A DNA stretch of 64,000 bases from contig NZ_QJRH01000073.1 in the NCBI RefSeq assembly GCF_003254545.1, positions 1-64,000 of the forward strand, given 5' to 3'. The notes beneath the pieces were generated by a model, which searched no databases, was not told the DNA's origin, and was given only the letters and a program-made list of their open reading frames with translations. Position numbers and translations under genes: made by a program. Below, one piece after another: positions 42,906 through 51,804 of this stretch (position 1 is its first letter; each line of letters opens with the position of its first letter). The DNA is from Flavobacterium tistrianum (GTDB lineage Bacteria > Bacteroidota > Bacteroidia > Flavobacteriales > Flavobacteriaceae).

Positions 42906-43493
42906 ATGAAAAAAATACTTTTAATGCTATTTGGAGCGACTGTTTTGTCAGCAACAGGATTAAATGCTCAAACTAATACAAACAAATTATCTAAAAAAGA
43001 TAAAGCCATGGCTAAAGAAACAATTTATCAATTTAAAGTAGAAGACTTGTCAGGAGATACTTTTGATTTTGCGTCTTTGAAAGGCAAAAAAATCATGATT
43101 GTAAACACAGCTTCAAAATGTGGTTTAACTCCACAATACAAAGATTTAGAAGCAGTTTACAAAGAGTATAAAGATAAAGGTTTTGTAATTGTTGGTTTTC
43201 CTGCAAATAATTTTGCTTCTCAAGAGCCAGGAACTGCTAAAGAAATCGAAACTTTCTGCCAGCAGAATTACGGTGTAACTTTCCCGATGATGAACAAAGT
43301 TTCTGTTAAAGGAAGTGATATGTGCGACGTTTATAAATTCTTGACTGAAAAATCAAGAAACGGTTTACAAGATTCTGAAGTTGAGTGGAATTTTCAAAAA
43401 TACCTAATCAACGAAAAAGGAGAATTAGTTAAAGTAATTAAACCTAAAACTTTAGTAACAGAACCTGAAGTTATCAATTGGATTAAAAGCTAA
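42906..43493 (+). CDS. Secreted glutathione peroxidase family (thioredoxin-type) protein
   Basis: 195 residues from ATG 42906, which gives a signal peptide (MKKILLMLFGATVLSATGLNA before QTN); an upstream frame extension has no good start. The peroxidatic Cys is in NTASKCGLT (Cys72), the likely resolving Cys in ETFCQQNYGVTFP (Cys118), and Trp-Asn in EVEWNF (161-162). The usual FPCNQF motif reads FPANNF, so its Cys is lost and Gln replaced by Asn. It probably reduces hydroperoxides in the periplasm with a thioredoxin-like donor. Confidence 0.87.
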   Translation: MKKILLMLFGATVLSATGLNAQTNTNKLSKKDKAMAKETIYQFKVEDLSGDTFDFASLKGKKIMIVNTASKCGLTPQYKDLEAVYKEYKDKGFVIVGFPANNFASQEPGTAKEIETFCQQNYGVTFPMMNKVSVKGSDMCDVYKFLTEKSRNGLQDSEVEWNFQKYLINEKGELVKVIKPKTLVTEPEVINWIKS

Positions 43494-43500
43494 ATTACTC

Positions 43501-43545
43501 AAAAAGACTCAAATTTGAAATTTCAAATTTGAGTCTTTTTTTTTA
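43501..43545. terminator. 40-bp perfect palindrome terminator
   Basis: 43501-43520 is the exact reverse complement of 43521-43540 (starts AAAAAGACTCAAATTTG), followed by T's. It lies 7 bp after the peroxidase stop. Confidence 0.88.
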
Positions 43546-43634
43546 GGTTTCAAGGTGCAAAGAGGCAAAGGGGCAGAGTTTTTAAATACTTTGCGAGCTT
43601 TACGCAATTCTTCGCGTCCTTTGCGGTTAAACCA
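43546..43634. repeat. AACCGCAAAG-family intergenic repeat
   Basis: GGTTTCAAGGTGCAAAGAGG at the left and CCTTTGCGGTTAAACC at the right (43618-43634) frame further TTTGCG words. The right arm overlaps the stop codon of the GNAT gene. Confidence 0.65.
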
Positions 43635-44124
43635 AAATAAGCTGCATAAACACCAAATCTAGCCAGTGATCAAATTTGTAGCCTACTTCGCGAATTGTTC
43701 CTGTAGCGACAAATCCGAATTTTTCATGAAATGCAATGCTTCCCGCATTATCAGCATCAATCGCGCCAATCATAACATGGTAGCCTTGTTCTTTCGCTAA
43801 ACGGATTAATTCTGTCAAAAGTTTAGAGCCAATTCCTTTTCCTATTATATTATCAATCACATAAACAGAATGCTCAACAGTATATTGATAGCCTATTTTT
43901 TCTCTAAATTGTCCGTAACTCCCAAAACCAACCACTTCACCATCTAAATCGGCTACAATTACAGGTAAATTTTTAGATTTTTTATCTTCAAACCATTTTG
44001 TTTGAACATCCAAAGTCTGGATTTCATAACTATAATTGGCTGTAGTATGTAAAATGGAATGATTTACAATTTCTAGGATTTTTGGCAAATCGTTTGTTGT
44101 TGCAGGTCTTAAAATAATGCTCAT
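43627..44124 (-). CDS. GNAT N-acetyltransferase, phosphinothricin acetyltransferase-like
   Basis: This 165-residue protein has the Pat/Bar layout: RPATTNDLPKILEIVNHSIL, VADLDGEVVGFGSYGQFRE, the acetyl-CoA motif IIGKGIGSKLLTELIRLA, GAIDADNAGSIAFHEKFGF and VGYKFDHWLDLVFMQ. Homologues acetylate amino groups of amino acid analogues. The substrate is not determined. It is 14 bp downstream of the thioredoxin-like gene on the same strand. Confidence 0.87.
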   Translation of the reverse strand: MSIILRPATTNDLPKILEIVNHSILHTTANYSYEIQTLDVQTKWFEDKKSKNLPVIVADLDGEVVGFGSYGQFREKIGYQYTVEHSVYVIDNIIGKGIGSKLLTELIRLAKEQGYHVMIGAIDADNAGSIAFHEKFGFVATGTIREVGYKFDHWLDLVFMQLILV

Positions 44125-44138
44125 TGGTAATATTACAG

Positions 44139-45314
44139 TTATTTGGTATTCAGTTCAGCTAATAAAGTGTCCACTTCTTTGGAATTCCAGTCCATTTCTT
44201 TGGCTATCGCTTTGGCATTTTTGGCATATTCTAAAGCTTTCTTTTTGTCTTTTATTTTATTGTAAAGCTTCGCTTCAAGTAAATTTCCGTCATACGAATC
44301 ATTTAATTCTAAAGAGCGATCTACCCAAAAAATAGCCTTTTTTAAACTCTCTTTATCATTAATATGTTTAAAATAAGTGTTTCCGATATCTTTTAAAAAG
44401 CTCGCATCATTCCAAACCAATTTCTGAGTGTCTTCGACTGTTACTTTTTTATAGAAGTCCCATTTTTCAGTTCTTTCGGCCAATGTCAAATCATATTTAA
44501 AAACCAAAGAATCTGTTTTTTGCAAGCGGATTGATTTGGCAACTTCTCTTTGTTTGTAATAGTTTATTGTATCTAAATTGTCAACCAAAGGACGGAGCAA
44601 CTCGTTTACAATACTTTCGATTTTACGGTCAACTCGATTTTGAGAAGCAACAGCAGCAAACTCTTTCTGATGGTTTAAAACGTATTGAAATTCTCTAGAT
44701 TTAATATCAGTTACTCCATTTGCTATAACACGCCAGTTTACTTCGCTAACCAATTGTTTATCAGATTGTGTATTTAAGTAGACATGTGTTGGCATAGATA
44801 ATTCCGTTCTGTCTTTTCCTTTTTTTAAAGTATTCAAATAAGTAAAGAATTTATCAGAATTACTCGGGTCGGCAAGGAATTCTTTTTCTAAATATGGCAA
44901 TTGCATTTTTGGATTTAAAGCATAACGAAGTTCGTTTTGAAATTCTGCTTTTTTCATTTCGCCTTTCAATGCGTAAATCAAAGTTTCATTATTATCAAGA
45001 AATAAAAAAGTAGGAAGCGATTTGGTATTGAATTTATTTTTTAAAGCAATTCCTTCTTCTTTTTCAATGTTTTTATAAGTGCACACAAAATTTTTATTCA
45101 AAAAGTCCATAACATTAGGATCGCTCAAAACTTCAGCTTTCATTAAATTACAATGCGGGCACCAATCTGCATAAAGCATAACAAAAAGCGGTTTTCCTTC
45201 TTTTTTAGCATTTTCTAAAGCCATTTTATAAGGAACATCAACAGGAACAAATTGATTCTGAGAAGTTACGGTGTGAAAAGTAATAGATAAAAAAAGTATA
45301 AATAAGAAACGCAT
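44139..45314 (-). CDS. Secreted thioredoxin-like protein with TPR-like tail
   Basis: This 391-residue protein has a signal peptide (MRFLFILFLSITFHTVTS) and a thioredoxin-fold domain with active site WCPHC (Cys52, Cys55), NKFNTKSLPTFLFLD giving the cis-Pro. The remaining ~240 residues are helical, ending in tetratricopeptide-like repeats (WVDRSLELNDSYDGNLLEAK, KDKKKALEYAKNAK). It probably works in periplasmic thiol reduction or folding. Related proteins in Bacteroidota have the same two-part layout. Confidence 0.85.
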   Translation of the reverse strand: MRFLFILFLSITFHTVTSQNQFVPVDVPYKMALENAKKEGKPLFVMLYADWCPHCNLMKAEVLSDPNVMDFLNKNFVCTYKNIEKEEGIALKNKFNTKSLPTFLFLDNNETLIYALKGEMKKAEFQNELRYALNPKMQLPYLEKEFLADPSNSDKFFTYLNTLKKGKDRTELSMPTHVYLNTQSDKQLVSEVNWRVIANGVTDIKSREFQYVLNHQKEFAAVASQNRVDRKIESIVNELLRPLVDNLDTINYYKQREVAKSIRLQKTDSLVFKYDLTLAERTEKWDFYKKVTVEDTQKLVWNDASFLKDIGNTYFKHINDKESLKKAIFWVDRSLELNDSYDGNLLEAKLYNKIKDKKKALEYAKNAKAIAKEMDWNSKEVDTLLAELNTK

Positions 45315-45421
45315 ATTGTATCAGGCTTTTATTAATTATTCGATTTTACAAATATATTCCCTTTTTCGTGAAAGAGCCTTAATATATTCCTAATTATACT
45401 ATAAATCAAGTGCGAAGTTTG

Positions 45422-45429
45422 TAACTTTG
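45422..45429 (+). promoter_or_regulatory. Putative -7 box for menD
   Basis: TAACTTTG fits TAnnTTTG, 62 bp upstream of the menD ATG. No perfect -33 element is seen. Confidence 0.4.
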
Positions 45430-45491
45430 TAAACAAGATGAAGAAAAATCAGAACAAAAGATTTTCTTTAAAATAGTAATACACGACCGGA

Positions 45492-47153
45492 ATGATTTAC
45501 CCCAAAATAGCGCTTGCACAAAGCATTATCAAAATTTTATCTGCCAAAGGCATTTTCAATATTATAATTTCTCCAGGATCTAGAAACGCACCGTTAACCA
45601 TTGGATTTGCTCAAAATCCAAACTTCACCTGTTATAGCATTGCAGACGAGCGTTGTGCTGCTTTTTTTGCCTTAGGAATTGCTCAGCAAACCAAACAGCC
45701 AACTGCTATAGTTTGCACTTCAGGATCAGCTTTATTAAATTACTATCCTGCTTTAGCGGAAGCATTCTACAGTCAGATTCCATTGATTGTCATTTCTGCT
45801 GACCGTCCGCAGAGTAAAATTGATATTGGTGACGGACAAACCATTCGCCAGGAAAATGTTTTTGCTAATCATTCTGTTTTTAATGCCAATTTAACCGAAG
45901 AAGCATCAGAAGAGAATGATCTGAAAATCAATTTAGCTATCGAAACGGCAATTCTTAAAAAAGGTCCAGTTCATATCAACGCTCCTTTTGAAGAACCGCT
46001 TTACGAAACTACAGAAGAGCTTTCAGTACAGCCAAAAATTACAAATCTAGAACTTGAAAATTTTTCAAAAACTATAGAAAATAGCGAAGAATTTATTTCT
46101 GTTTGGAATACTGCAAAACGAAAACTAATCTTAGTTGGAGTTAACGAAGCGAATACAATTGATAAAGAAGTTATTGAAAATTTAGCTTCAGATCCGTCGG
46201 TTGTAGTGCTTACAGAAACGACTTCAAATCTTCATCACGAGAGTTTTATTAATTCAATAGATACTTTAATTACGCCTTTTGATGATTTTGATTTTAAGAA
46301 GTTTAACCCAGAAGTATTAGTTACTTTTGGTGGAATGGTAGTTTCAAAAAGAATAAAAGGATTTCTGCGAAAATACAAACCGAAACATCATTGGCATATA
46401 GACACTTTACGTGCTTATGATACATTTGGAGCCTTGACAAAACATTTTGAGATGAAACCTAATGATTTCTTTAAAGACTTGGTTTCAAAAACATCTTTTG
46501 TGAAAAGTAATTATTTTAATAATGTAAATGCTGTTTACCAAACAAGATTAGAGAGAAGAAAAGAGTATTTAAATAAAATCGAATTTTCAGATTTTAAAGT
46601 TTTTGAAAAAGTAATCGAATCATTGCCAAAAAACAGCATGCTTCAAATTAGCAACAGTTCTGCTATTCGTTATGCACAGCTTATTGATATTGATAATTCT
46701 ATCGAAGTTTTTTGCAATCGAGGAACAAGCGGAATTGACGGAAGCACTTCTACAGCAATCGGCGCAGCGGTTGGAAATGAAAAACAAACCATTTTTGTTA
46801 CTGGAGATATAAGTTTCTTATATGACAGCAACGCTCTGTGGAACTCTTATATTCCTAAAAACTTCAAGATTATTTTAGTGAATAATGGAGGAGGAGGAAT
46901 CTTTAGAATTCTTCCAGGACATCAGGAAAAACCTGTTTTCAATACTTATTTCGAAACATCGCATAAATTGACTGCCGAACATTTGGCGAAAATGTATGGT
47001 TTAAATTATTTTACTGCTCAGGATATTCAATCGCTGGATCATGGAATACAATCTTTATATAATTCTAATGATGCACCTTGTATTCTAGAAATTTTTACGC
47101 CAACAGCTGAAAATGATCTTATACTAAAACAGTACTTTAAATATCTTTATTAA
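45492..47153 (+). CDS. menD: 2-succinyl-5-enolpyruvyl-6-hydroxy-3-cyclohexene-1-carboxylate synthase (MenD)
   Basis: This 553-residue thiamine diphosphate enzyme has GSRNAPLTIGF and IADERCAAFFALGIA at the N-terminal pyrimidine domain, and NRGTSGIDGSTSTAIGAAVG, TGDISFLYDSNALWNS and LVNNGGGGIFRILPG at the cofactor domain. Length is typical. MenD condenses isochorismate with 2-oxoglutarate in menaquinone synthesis. DUF2853 follows, then the rest of the men genes lie within 10 kb downstream. Confidence 0.95.
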   Translation: MIYPKIALAQSIIKILSAKGIFNIIISPGSRNAPLTIGFAQNPNFTCYSIADERCAAFFALGIAQQTKQPTAIVCTSGSALLNYYPALAEAFYSQIPLIVISADRPQSKIDIGDGQTIRQENVFANHSVFNANLTEEASEENDLKINLAIETAILKKGPVHINAPFEEPLYETTEELSVQPKITNLELENFSKTIENSEEFISVWNTAKRKLILVGVNEANTIDKEVIENLASDPSVVVLTETTSNLHHESFINSIDTLITPFDDFDFKKFNPEVLVTFGGMVVSKRIKGFLRKYKPKHHWHIDTLRAYDTFGALTKHFEMKPNDFFKDLVSKTSFVKSNYFNNVNAVYQTRLERRKEYLNKIEFSDFKVFEKVIESLPKNSMLQISNSSAIRYAQLIDIDNSIEVFCNRGTSGIDGSTSTAIGAAVGNEKQTIFVTGDISFLYDSNALWNSYIPKNFKIILVNNGGGGIFRILPGHQEKPVFNTYFETSHKLTAEHLAKMYGLNYFTAQDIQSLDHGIQSLYNSNDAPCILEIFTPTAENDLILKQYFKYLY

Positions 47154-47239
47154 AAATGAAAGAAAATATTTGTTAAAAATATTGTTTTGTAGTTTTCTTA
47201 ATTATACATTTGGTTTATTATTCACCAAATTATATAATT

Positions 47240-47581
47240 ATGAGCAAGAGAGAAGAATTAATTAAAAAGTACACAACTGATTTAAAAGAGAAATGCGGTA
47301 TTACAGCTGACGCAGATTTATTGACAAAGATTACAATTGCTTGCGGTCCGTCAATTTATAACGATGATGCTTCTACAGTGGCTTCTTCGCAGCAATCAGA
47401 ATTAGATACAGTAAAAAATAACTTTTTAATAAAAAAATTAGGTTTAAAAGATGGTCCAGATTTAGACAAAGGAATTGATACTGTTATGGAAAAGTATGGA
47501 AAATCAAATAAACACAAATATAGAGCAGTAGTGTATTATTTACTGACTGTACATTTTAAGAAAGAAAGTGTTTTCAAATAA
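47240..47581 (+). CDS. DUF2853 family protein
   Basis: 113 residues from ATG 47240 (MSKREELIKKYTTDLKEKCG); an upstream in-frame start at 47210 would add an unlikely MVYYSPNYII. It is a small soluble helical protein with CGPSIYNDDASTVASSQQSE and a C-terminal KHKYRAVVYYLLTVHFKK. Function unknown; the family is usually a single short domain. It has its own terminator. Confidence 0.88.
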   Translation: MSKREELIKKYTTDLKEKCGITADADLLTKITIACGPSIYNDDASTVASSQQSELDTVKNNFLIKKLGLKDGPDLDKGIDTVMEKYGKSNKHKYRAVVYYLLTVHFKKESVFK

Positions 47582-47597
47582 TTGTTTGAAATTAAAA

Positions 47598-47632
47598 AGA
47601 AAGTGCCTCTTTATAAAGGCACTTTCTTATTT
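47598..47632. terminator. Terminator after DUF2853
   Basis: AGAAAGTGCCT pairs with AGGCACTTTCT around a short loop, with AT-rich flanks; it can serve both convergent genes. Confidence 0.8.
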
Positions 47633-47648
47633 CTATTATTTTTTAAAC

Positions 47649-48059
47649 TTACTGAATTATAAGATTAACTTTTTCTTCATTGGCTTTTGATAAGGCTTCG
47701 AAAAATATTTCGAATAAATTATTCCCGTCGCTCGTTACAAAATAATTAGATAAATCTGTTATTTCTGGACTAATGTTGTTTCCCCAAGGAGGAGTTAAAC
47801 TTAAATTTTCAATATCCCAAATTATCTTTGAAGGAGGTATTTTTTCAAAATCAAATTGTATCTTTTTTAATTCAATGATTGCTTTGTCAATATTTTTATG
47901 TTTTAATTCCCCTTGATAAAGTTCATTCATTAGAATAGGGTATTTATTTCCCCAGTTTTCCTTTTCCAGATGATAAGCAATATTTGAAAAGAAGCAATGA
48001 AAAAAATCTCCAGTTCCTATTTCATACCAATCATTTTTTACTTGAAATCCTATAGCCAT
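47649..48059 (-). CDS. Imm70-like immunity protein (orphan)
   Basis: 136 residues from the preferred ATG (MAIGFQVKNDWYEIGTGDFF). The match to polymorphic-toxin immunity family Imm70 rests on GDFFHCFFSNIAYHLE, KYPILMNELYQGEL, IWDIENLSLTPPWGNNISPE and LSNYFVTSDGNNLFEIFFEA. Such proteins neutralise secreted toxins. No toxin gene is adjacent, so it is an orphan or a self-protection gene acquired without its toxin. Family assignment is from memory of the motif. Confidence 0.72.
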   Translation of the reverse strand: MAIGFQVKNDWYEIGTGDFFHCFFSNIAYHLEKENWGNKYPILMNELYQGELKHKNIDKAIIELKKIQFDFEKIPPSKIIWDIENLSLTPPWGNNISPEITDLSNYFVTSDGNNLFEIFFEALSKANEEKVNLIIQ

Positions 48060-48180
48060 TATTGTAAATTTTAAATACTTGTGTAAAAGTATAAAAAGTA
48101 AGAAAAAACACATATTAAAGTGTGTTAAAATTTAAATTGGCTATAAATTACTTTTTTAAATTTAGTACTTTCAAACTTCG

Positions 48181-48188
48181 TACCTTTG
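48181..48188 (+). promoter_or_regulatory. Putative -7 box for cvfB
   Basis: TACCTTTG followed by CG fits TAnnTTTG and lies 45 bp before the ATG. Confidence 0.4.
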
Positions 48189-48233
48189 CGCTTCAGAAAC
48201 TTAGTTGCTTTTGCAACTTAGAAAAATTTTAAA

Positions 48234-49088
48234 ATGCTAGAAATAGGAAAATACAATACGCTAACTATATTACGTGATACCAAAGTTGGTTTATTTTTAG
48301 GAGATCCAGAAAATGATCCAGATGGAGTTCACGACGTTTTGCTCCCAAATAAATATGTGCCAAAAGTATTTGAAATTGGCGAAGAATTAATCGTTTTTGT
48401 TTATTTAGACCATGAACAGCGACCAGTTGCTACGACTTTGGTTCCGTATATTTTATTGAATGAATTTGCTCTTTTACGTGTAAATTATATCAATAATGTA
48501 GGTGCTTTCATGGATTGGGGAATGGAGAAAGATATTCTTGTTCCGTTCAAAGAACAGGCGCGCCCAATGGAAAAAGGAAAACGCTACTTGGTTTATTTAT
48601 ATATGGATAAACAAACGAATCGTTTAGTCGCTTCAAGCAAAACGAATCAATTTTTGAGCAATGATAAACTGACGGTTGAAAAAGGCGAAGAAGTTGATTT
48701 AATCGTTTCTCATATTACCGATATGGGAATCAATGTTATTATAAACGAACGCCACAAAGGCCTTTTATACAAAGATGAAGTTTACGATGATTCGATAAGA
48801 ACTGGAGACAGAATGCGCGGTTACATTAAAAACATCCGTCCAGATAATAAAATTGATGTAGCGCTTCAGGCTCAGGGTTTTGAAAGCATTGAACCAAATG
48901 CTGAGAAAATATTGACTGAACTGCGTGCTAGCCGAGGCTTTCTTAGATTAAATGACAATTCGCATCCAGAAGACATTAAAACGGTTTTGAAAATGAGTAA
49001 AAAATCATTCAAAAAAGCAATCGGAGCTTTATACAAAGAAAAGCTGATTGAAATAAAAGATGACGGAATTTATCTTGTGAAAGAATAA
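48234..49088 (+). CDS. CvfB-like S1 RNA-binding domain protein
   Basis: This 284-residue protein is built of S1-like OB folds: about residues 1-60 (LTILRDTKVGLFLGDPE), 68-130 (YINNVGAFMDWGMEKDILVPFKEQ, shortened), 145-210 (VSHITDMGINVIINERHKGL) and a C-terminal winged helix (LKMSKKSFKKAIGALYKEKL). This order fits CvfB, which affects virulence and gene expression in Gram-positive bacteria. It binds RNA; the target is unknown. Confidence 0.88.
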   Translation: MLEIGKYNTLTILRDTKVGLFLGDPENDPDGVHDVLLPNKYVPKVFEIGEELIVFVYLDHEQRPVATTLVPYILLNEFALLRVNYINNVGAFMDWGMEKDILVPFKEQARPMEKGKRYLVYLYMDKQTNRLVASSKTNQFLSNDKLTVEKGEEVDLIVSHITDMGINVIINERHKGLLYKDEVYDDSIRTGDRMRGYIKNIRPDNKIDVALQAQGFESIEPNAEKILTELRASRGFLRLNDNSHPEDIKTVLKMSKKSFKKAIGALYKEKLIEIKDDGIYLVKE

Positions 49089-49108
49089 AAATCTAGAAAT
49101 TTCAATAT

Positions 49109-49153
49109 TAAAATTCCAAAATTCCAATTGATACTTGGAATTTGGAATTTTTA
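49109..49153. repeat. AATTCCAA-family inverted repeat
   Basis: TAAAATTCCAAAATTCCAA (49109-49127) pairs with TTGGAATTTGGAATTTTTA (49135-49153) apart from a shift of one base. Confidence 0.75.
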
Positions 49154-49196
49154 TTTTTTGGAATTTATTTTGCGTGAGCAAAATTATTACAATACA

Positions 49197-49233
49197 AAAG
49201 GCTGCTCATTACAAGCAGCCTTTCGCTTTTTAT
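49197..49233 (+). terminator. Terminator after cvfB
   Basis: AAAGGCTGCT pairs with AGCAGCCTTT around CATTACA, followed by CGCTTTTT. Confidence 0.85.
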
Positions 49234-49889
49234 TCAGTTTTAAAAAAAATTGTAATTAAAAAAAAACAGAAATAAAATAATTCGAGTCCATCTCAGAACA
49301 ATAGCTTTACGAATTTTAGAAATTATTCCATTGATGGGTATGTCTTTTAAATGATTTGATGCATCTATTTTAACAGCAAAAAAAGAATTTCACGGCTCAT
49401 CCATTGGTTTTATAAAATAACTTTTAGAAAGTATGAACTAGTACTTTTTCATCTTTTATCGTTATCACTCCTCATACTAATTATAGATACAATTCTAACA
49501 TTTAACCTTAGGTGTTACTTTTTTCTTTTTGAAGTTTCGACAAACACACAAATCATTTGCTCTTTTAATTGAGGTTTGTTCGTAAAAACCCTAAAAAAAT
49601 GAGCGACAAATTTTTTAAATTTTCTCAAAAAAATCATTTTTTAGGTTAATAAATCAGTGAAAGAAAATCAATCTGAAATCTTTAAAATATTTTGTATCTC
49701 ATTGATTTCTAGGTTGTAAAATTAATTATTAATTTTCTAAACTAATGTTAAAAAATGTTATTTTTTGTAAGTAAATACTAATTGTTAACATTGGGAGTCA
49801 ATTTAGTAAAGACTTAAGACGGATTGAGTAGGTAAAATAGTAAAAATGCGTTATTTTTACCGTATAATTATTTTAAACAAAAAATCAAA

Positions 49890-50723
49890 ATGGATTGGAT
49901 TACAGCCAGAGAATTTGAAGATATAACTTACAAAAAATGCAACGGAGTAGCAAGGATAGCATTTAACAGACCAAATGTTAGAAATGCATTCCGTCCTAAA
50001 ACTACTTCAGAATTATACCAAGCTTTTTACGATGCACAAGAAGATACTTCAATTGGAGTTGTTTTACTTTCTGCTGAAGGACCATCAACAAAAGATGGGG
50101 TTTACTCTTTCTGTAGTGGTGGAGATCAAAATGCACGCGGACACCAAGGATATGTTGGAGATGATGGTCAGCACCGTTTAAATATTTTAGAAGTGCAGCG
50201 TTTAATTCGTTTTATGCCAAAAGTGGTTATTGCTGTTGTTCCAGGTTGGGCTGTAGGTGGCGGACACAGTTTGCATGTAGTGTGCGATATGACGCTTGCA
50301 AGTAAAGAACATGCTATTTTTAAACAAACTGACGCAGACGTAACAAGTTTTGATGGAGGTTACGGATCGGCTTATTTAGCTAAAATGGTAGGTCAGAAAA
50401 AAGCTCGTGAAATCTTTTTCTTAGGAAGAAATTATTCCGCACAAGAAGCTTTTGAAATGGGAATGGTAAATGCTGTAATTCCTCATGACGAGTTAGAAGC
50501 TACTGCTTATGAGTGGGCTCAAGAAATCCTTCAAAAATCACCAACTTCTATCAAAATGCTAAAATTTGCAATGAACCTTACAGATGACGGAATGGTTGGA
50601 CAGCAGGTATTTGCAGGAGAAGCAACCCGTTTGGCTTACATGACTGAAGAAGCGAAAGAAGGAAGAAACGCCTTCTTAGAAAAGAGAAAACCAAACTTTG
50701 GTGAAAATAAATGGATACCATAA
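49890..50723 (+). CDS. menB: 1,4-dihydroxy-2-naphthoyl-CoA synthase (MenB, type II)
   Basis: This 277-residue crotonase-fold protein has FCSGGDQNARG and the active site HSLHVVCDMTLASKEHAIFK. KQTDADVTSFDGGYGSAYLA places Asp148 where E. coli MenB has a Gly that binds bicarbonate; this Asp form is the type II enzyme. It closes the second ring of the naphthoquinone from o-succinylbenzoyl-CoA. menA follows 85 bp later, separated by an inverted repeat. Confidence 0.95.
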   Translation: MDWITAREFEDITYKKCNGVARIAFNRPNVRNAFRPKTTSELYQAFYDAQEDTSIGVVLLSAEGPSTKDGVYSFCSGGDQNARGHQGYVGDDGQHRLNILEVQRLIRFMPKVVIAVVPGWAVGGGHSLHVVCDMTLASKEHAIFKQTDADVTSFDGGYGSAYLAKMVGQKKAREIFFLGRNYSAQEAFEMGMVNAVIPHDELEATAYEWAQEILQKSPTSIKMLKFAMNLTDDGMVGQQVFAGEATRLAYMTEEAKEGRNAFLEKRKPNFGENKWIP

Positions 50724-50737
50724 ATAAGTTATAAAAT

Positions 50738-50791
50738 AGTTTCAAGTTTCAGGTTTCAAGTTAGGAACCTGAAACTTGAAACCTGAAACTA
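50738..50791. repeat. GTTTCAAG-family inverted repeat between menB and menA
   Basis: AGTTTCAAGTTTCAGGTTTC at the left is the near reverse complement of CCTGAAACTTGAAACCTGAA at the right. A hairpin here could limit menA read-through. Confidence 0.75.
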
Positions 50792-50808
50792 AACAAACAA
50801 AACAAATA

Positions 50809-51771
50809 ATGAAACATTGGATTGAAGCCGCTAGATTGCGCACATTACCTTTATCAGTTTCCGGAATTATAGTTGGAAGTATTTATGCTTTGTCAAATCC
50901 AACAGAAACTATCAATACGCCAACTGAAGTATTCAGCTGGAAAGTTTTTGGTTTTGCCTTATTGACAACGTTAGGATTACAGGTTTTATCCAATTTTGCA
51001 AACGATTATGGTGACGGAGTAAAAGGTACCGATAATGCAGACAGAGTAGGACCGCAACGTGCTATTCAGAGTGGCGTCATTACGCCTCAGGCAATGAAAA
51101 AAGCCATTATTATCACTTCTTTTTTGACTTTACTTTCTGCAATTATTTTGATTTACTTTGCTTTTGGAAAAGACAATTTTGGATATTCTATCTTTTTTCT
51201 ATTACTAGGAATCGCAGCTATTGTATCTGCAATTAAATATACTGTAGGTAATTCTGCTTATGGATATAGAGGATTGGGAGATTTATTTGTTTTCATTTTC
51301 TTCGGATTAGTGAGTACTTTGGGCGTAAACTTTTTATACGCAAAAGAAGTTGATCCGCTTTTAATTCTTCCTGCTGTAGCAATTGGATTATTGAGCGTTG
51401 GGGTTTTAAACCTAAACAATATGCGCGATCAGGAATCAGATAGAAAAGCAGGTAAAAAGACAATTGTAGTGCAAATGGGAGCTGAAAAAGCTAAAAATTA
51501 TCACTTTTTCCTAATTATTACAGCAATGGTTTTAGTAGTTGTATTTGCTATTTTAAGCGATTATAACTTTGATCAATACTTGTTTGTATTAGCTTACATT
51601 CCGTTGACAAAACATTTAATCACGGTTTACAAAAACCAAGATCCAAAATTATTAGACCCAGAATTAAAAAAACTGGCATTAAGTACATTTTTACTTTCTA
51701 TATTACTTACAGTGTGTATGATTTCGCTGATTTCTGACATTATTGTAAACCTTTTTTTGGGAGGAAGATAA
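50809..51771 (+). CDS. menA: 1,4-dihydroxy-2-naphthoate polyprenyltransferase (MenA)
   Basis: 320 residues from ATG 50809 (MKHWIEAARLRTLPLSVSGI); an earlier TTG lies inside the repeat. It is an inner-membrane UbiA-type enzyme with about nine helices. Asp motifs NDYGDGVKGTDNADR and NNMRDQESDRKAGKKT bind the prenyl diphosphate. It attaches the prenyl chain to dihydroxynaphthoate, giving demethylmenaquinone. Confidence 0.94.
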   Translation: MKHWIEAARLRTLPLSVSGIIVGSIYALSNPTETINTPTEVFSWKVFGFALLTTLGLQVLSNFANDYGDGVKGTDNADRVGPQRAIQSGVITPQAMKKAIIITSFLTLLSAIILIYFAFGKDNFGYSIFFLLLGIAAIVSAIKYTVGNSAYGYRGLGDLFVFIFFGLVSTLGVNFLYAKEVDPLLILPAVAIGLLSVGVLNLNNMRDQESDRKAGKKTIVVQMGAEKAKNYHFFLIITAMVLVVVFAILSDYNFDQYLFVLAYIPLTKHLITVYKNQDPKLLDPELKKLALSTFLLSILLTVCMISLISDIIVNLFLGGR

Positions 51772-51804
51772 TAAACAAATGTTTAATTTTAAAAAGGCAA
51801 CAAA

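Larger units (their letters stand above)
49089..49889. other. Long intergenic region before menB
   Basis: It has an AATTCCAA-type inverted repeat (49109-49153) and a terminator (49197-49233), then about 650 bp of AT-rich sequence. Only trivial open frames of under 20 codons were seen. No RNA gene is recognisable. Confidence 0.55.

Noticed and set aside
49600..49650. 16-codon frame MSDKFFKF... in the region before menB
   Set aside because: Too short, no ribosome-binding site or conservation evidence.
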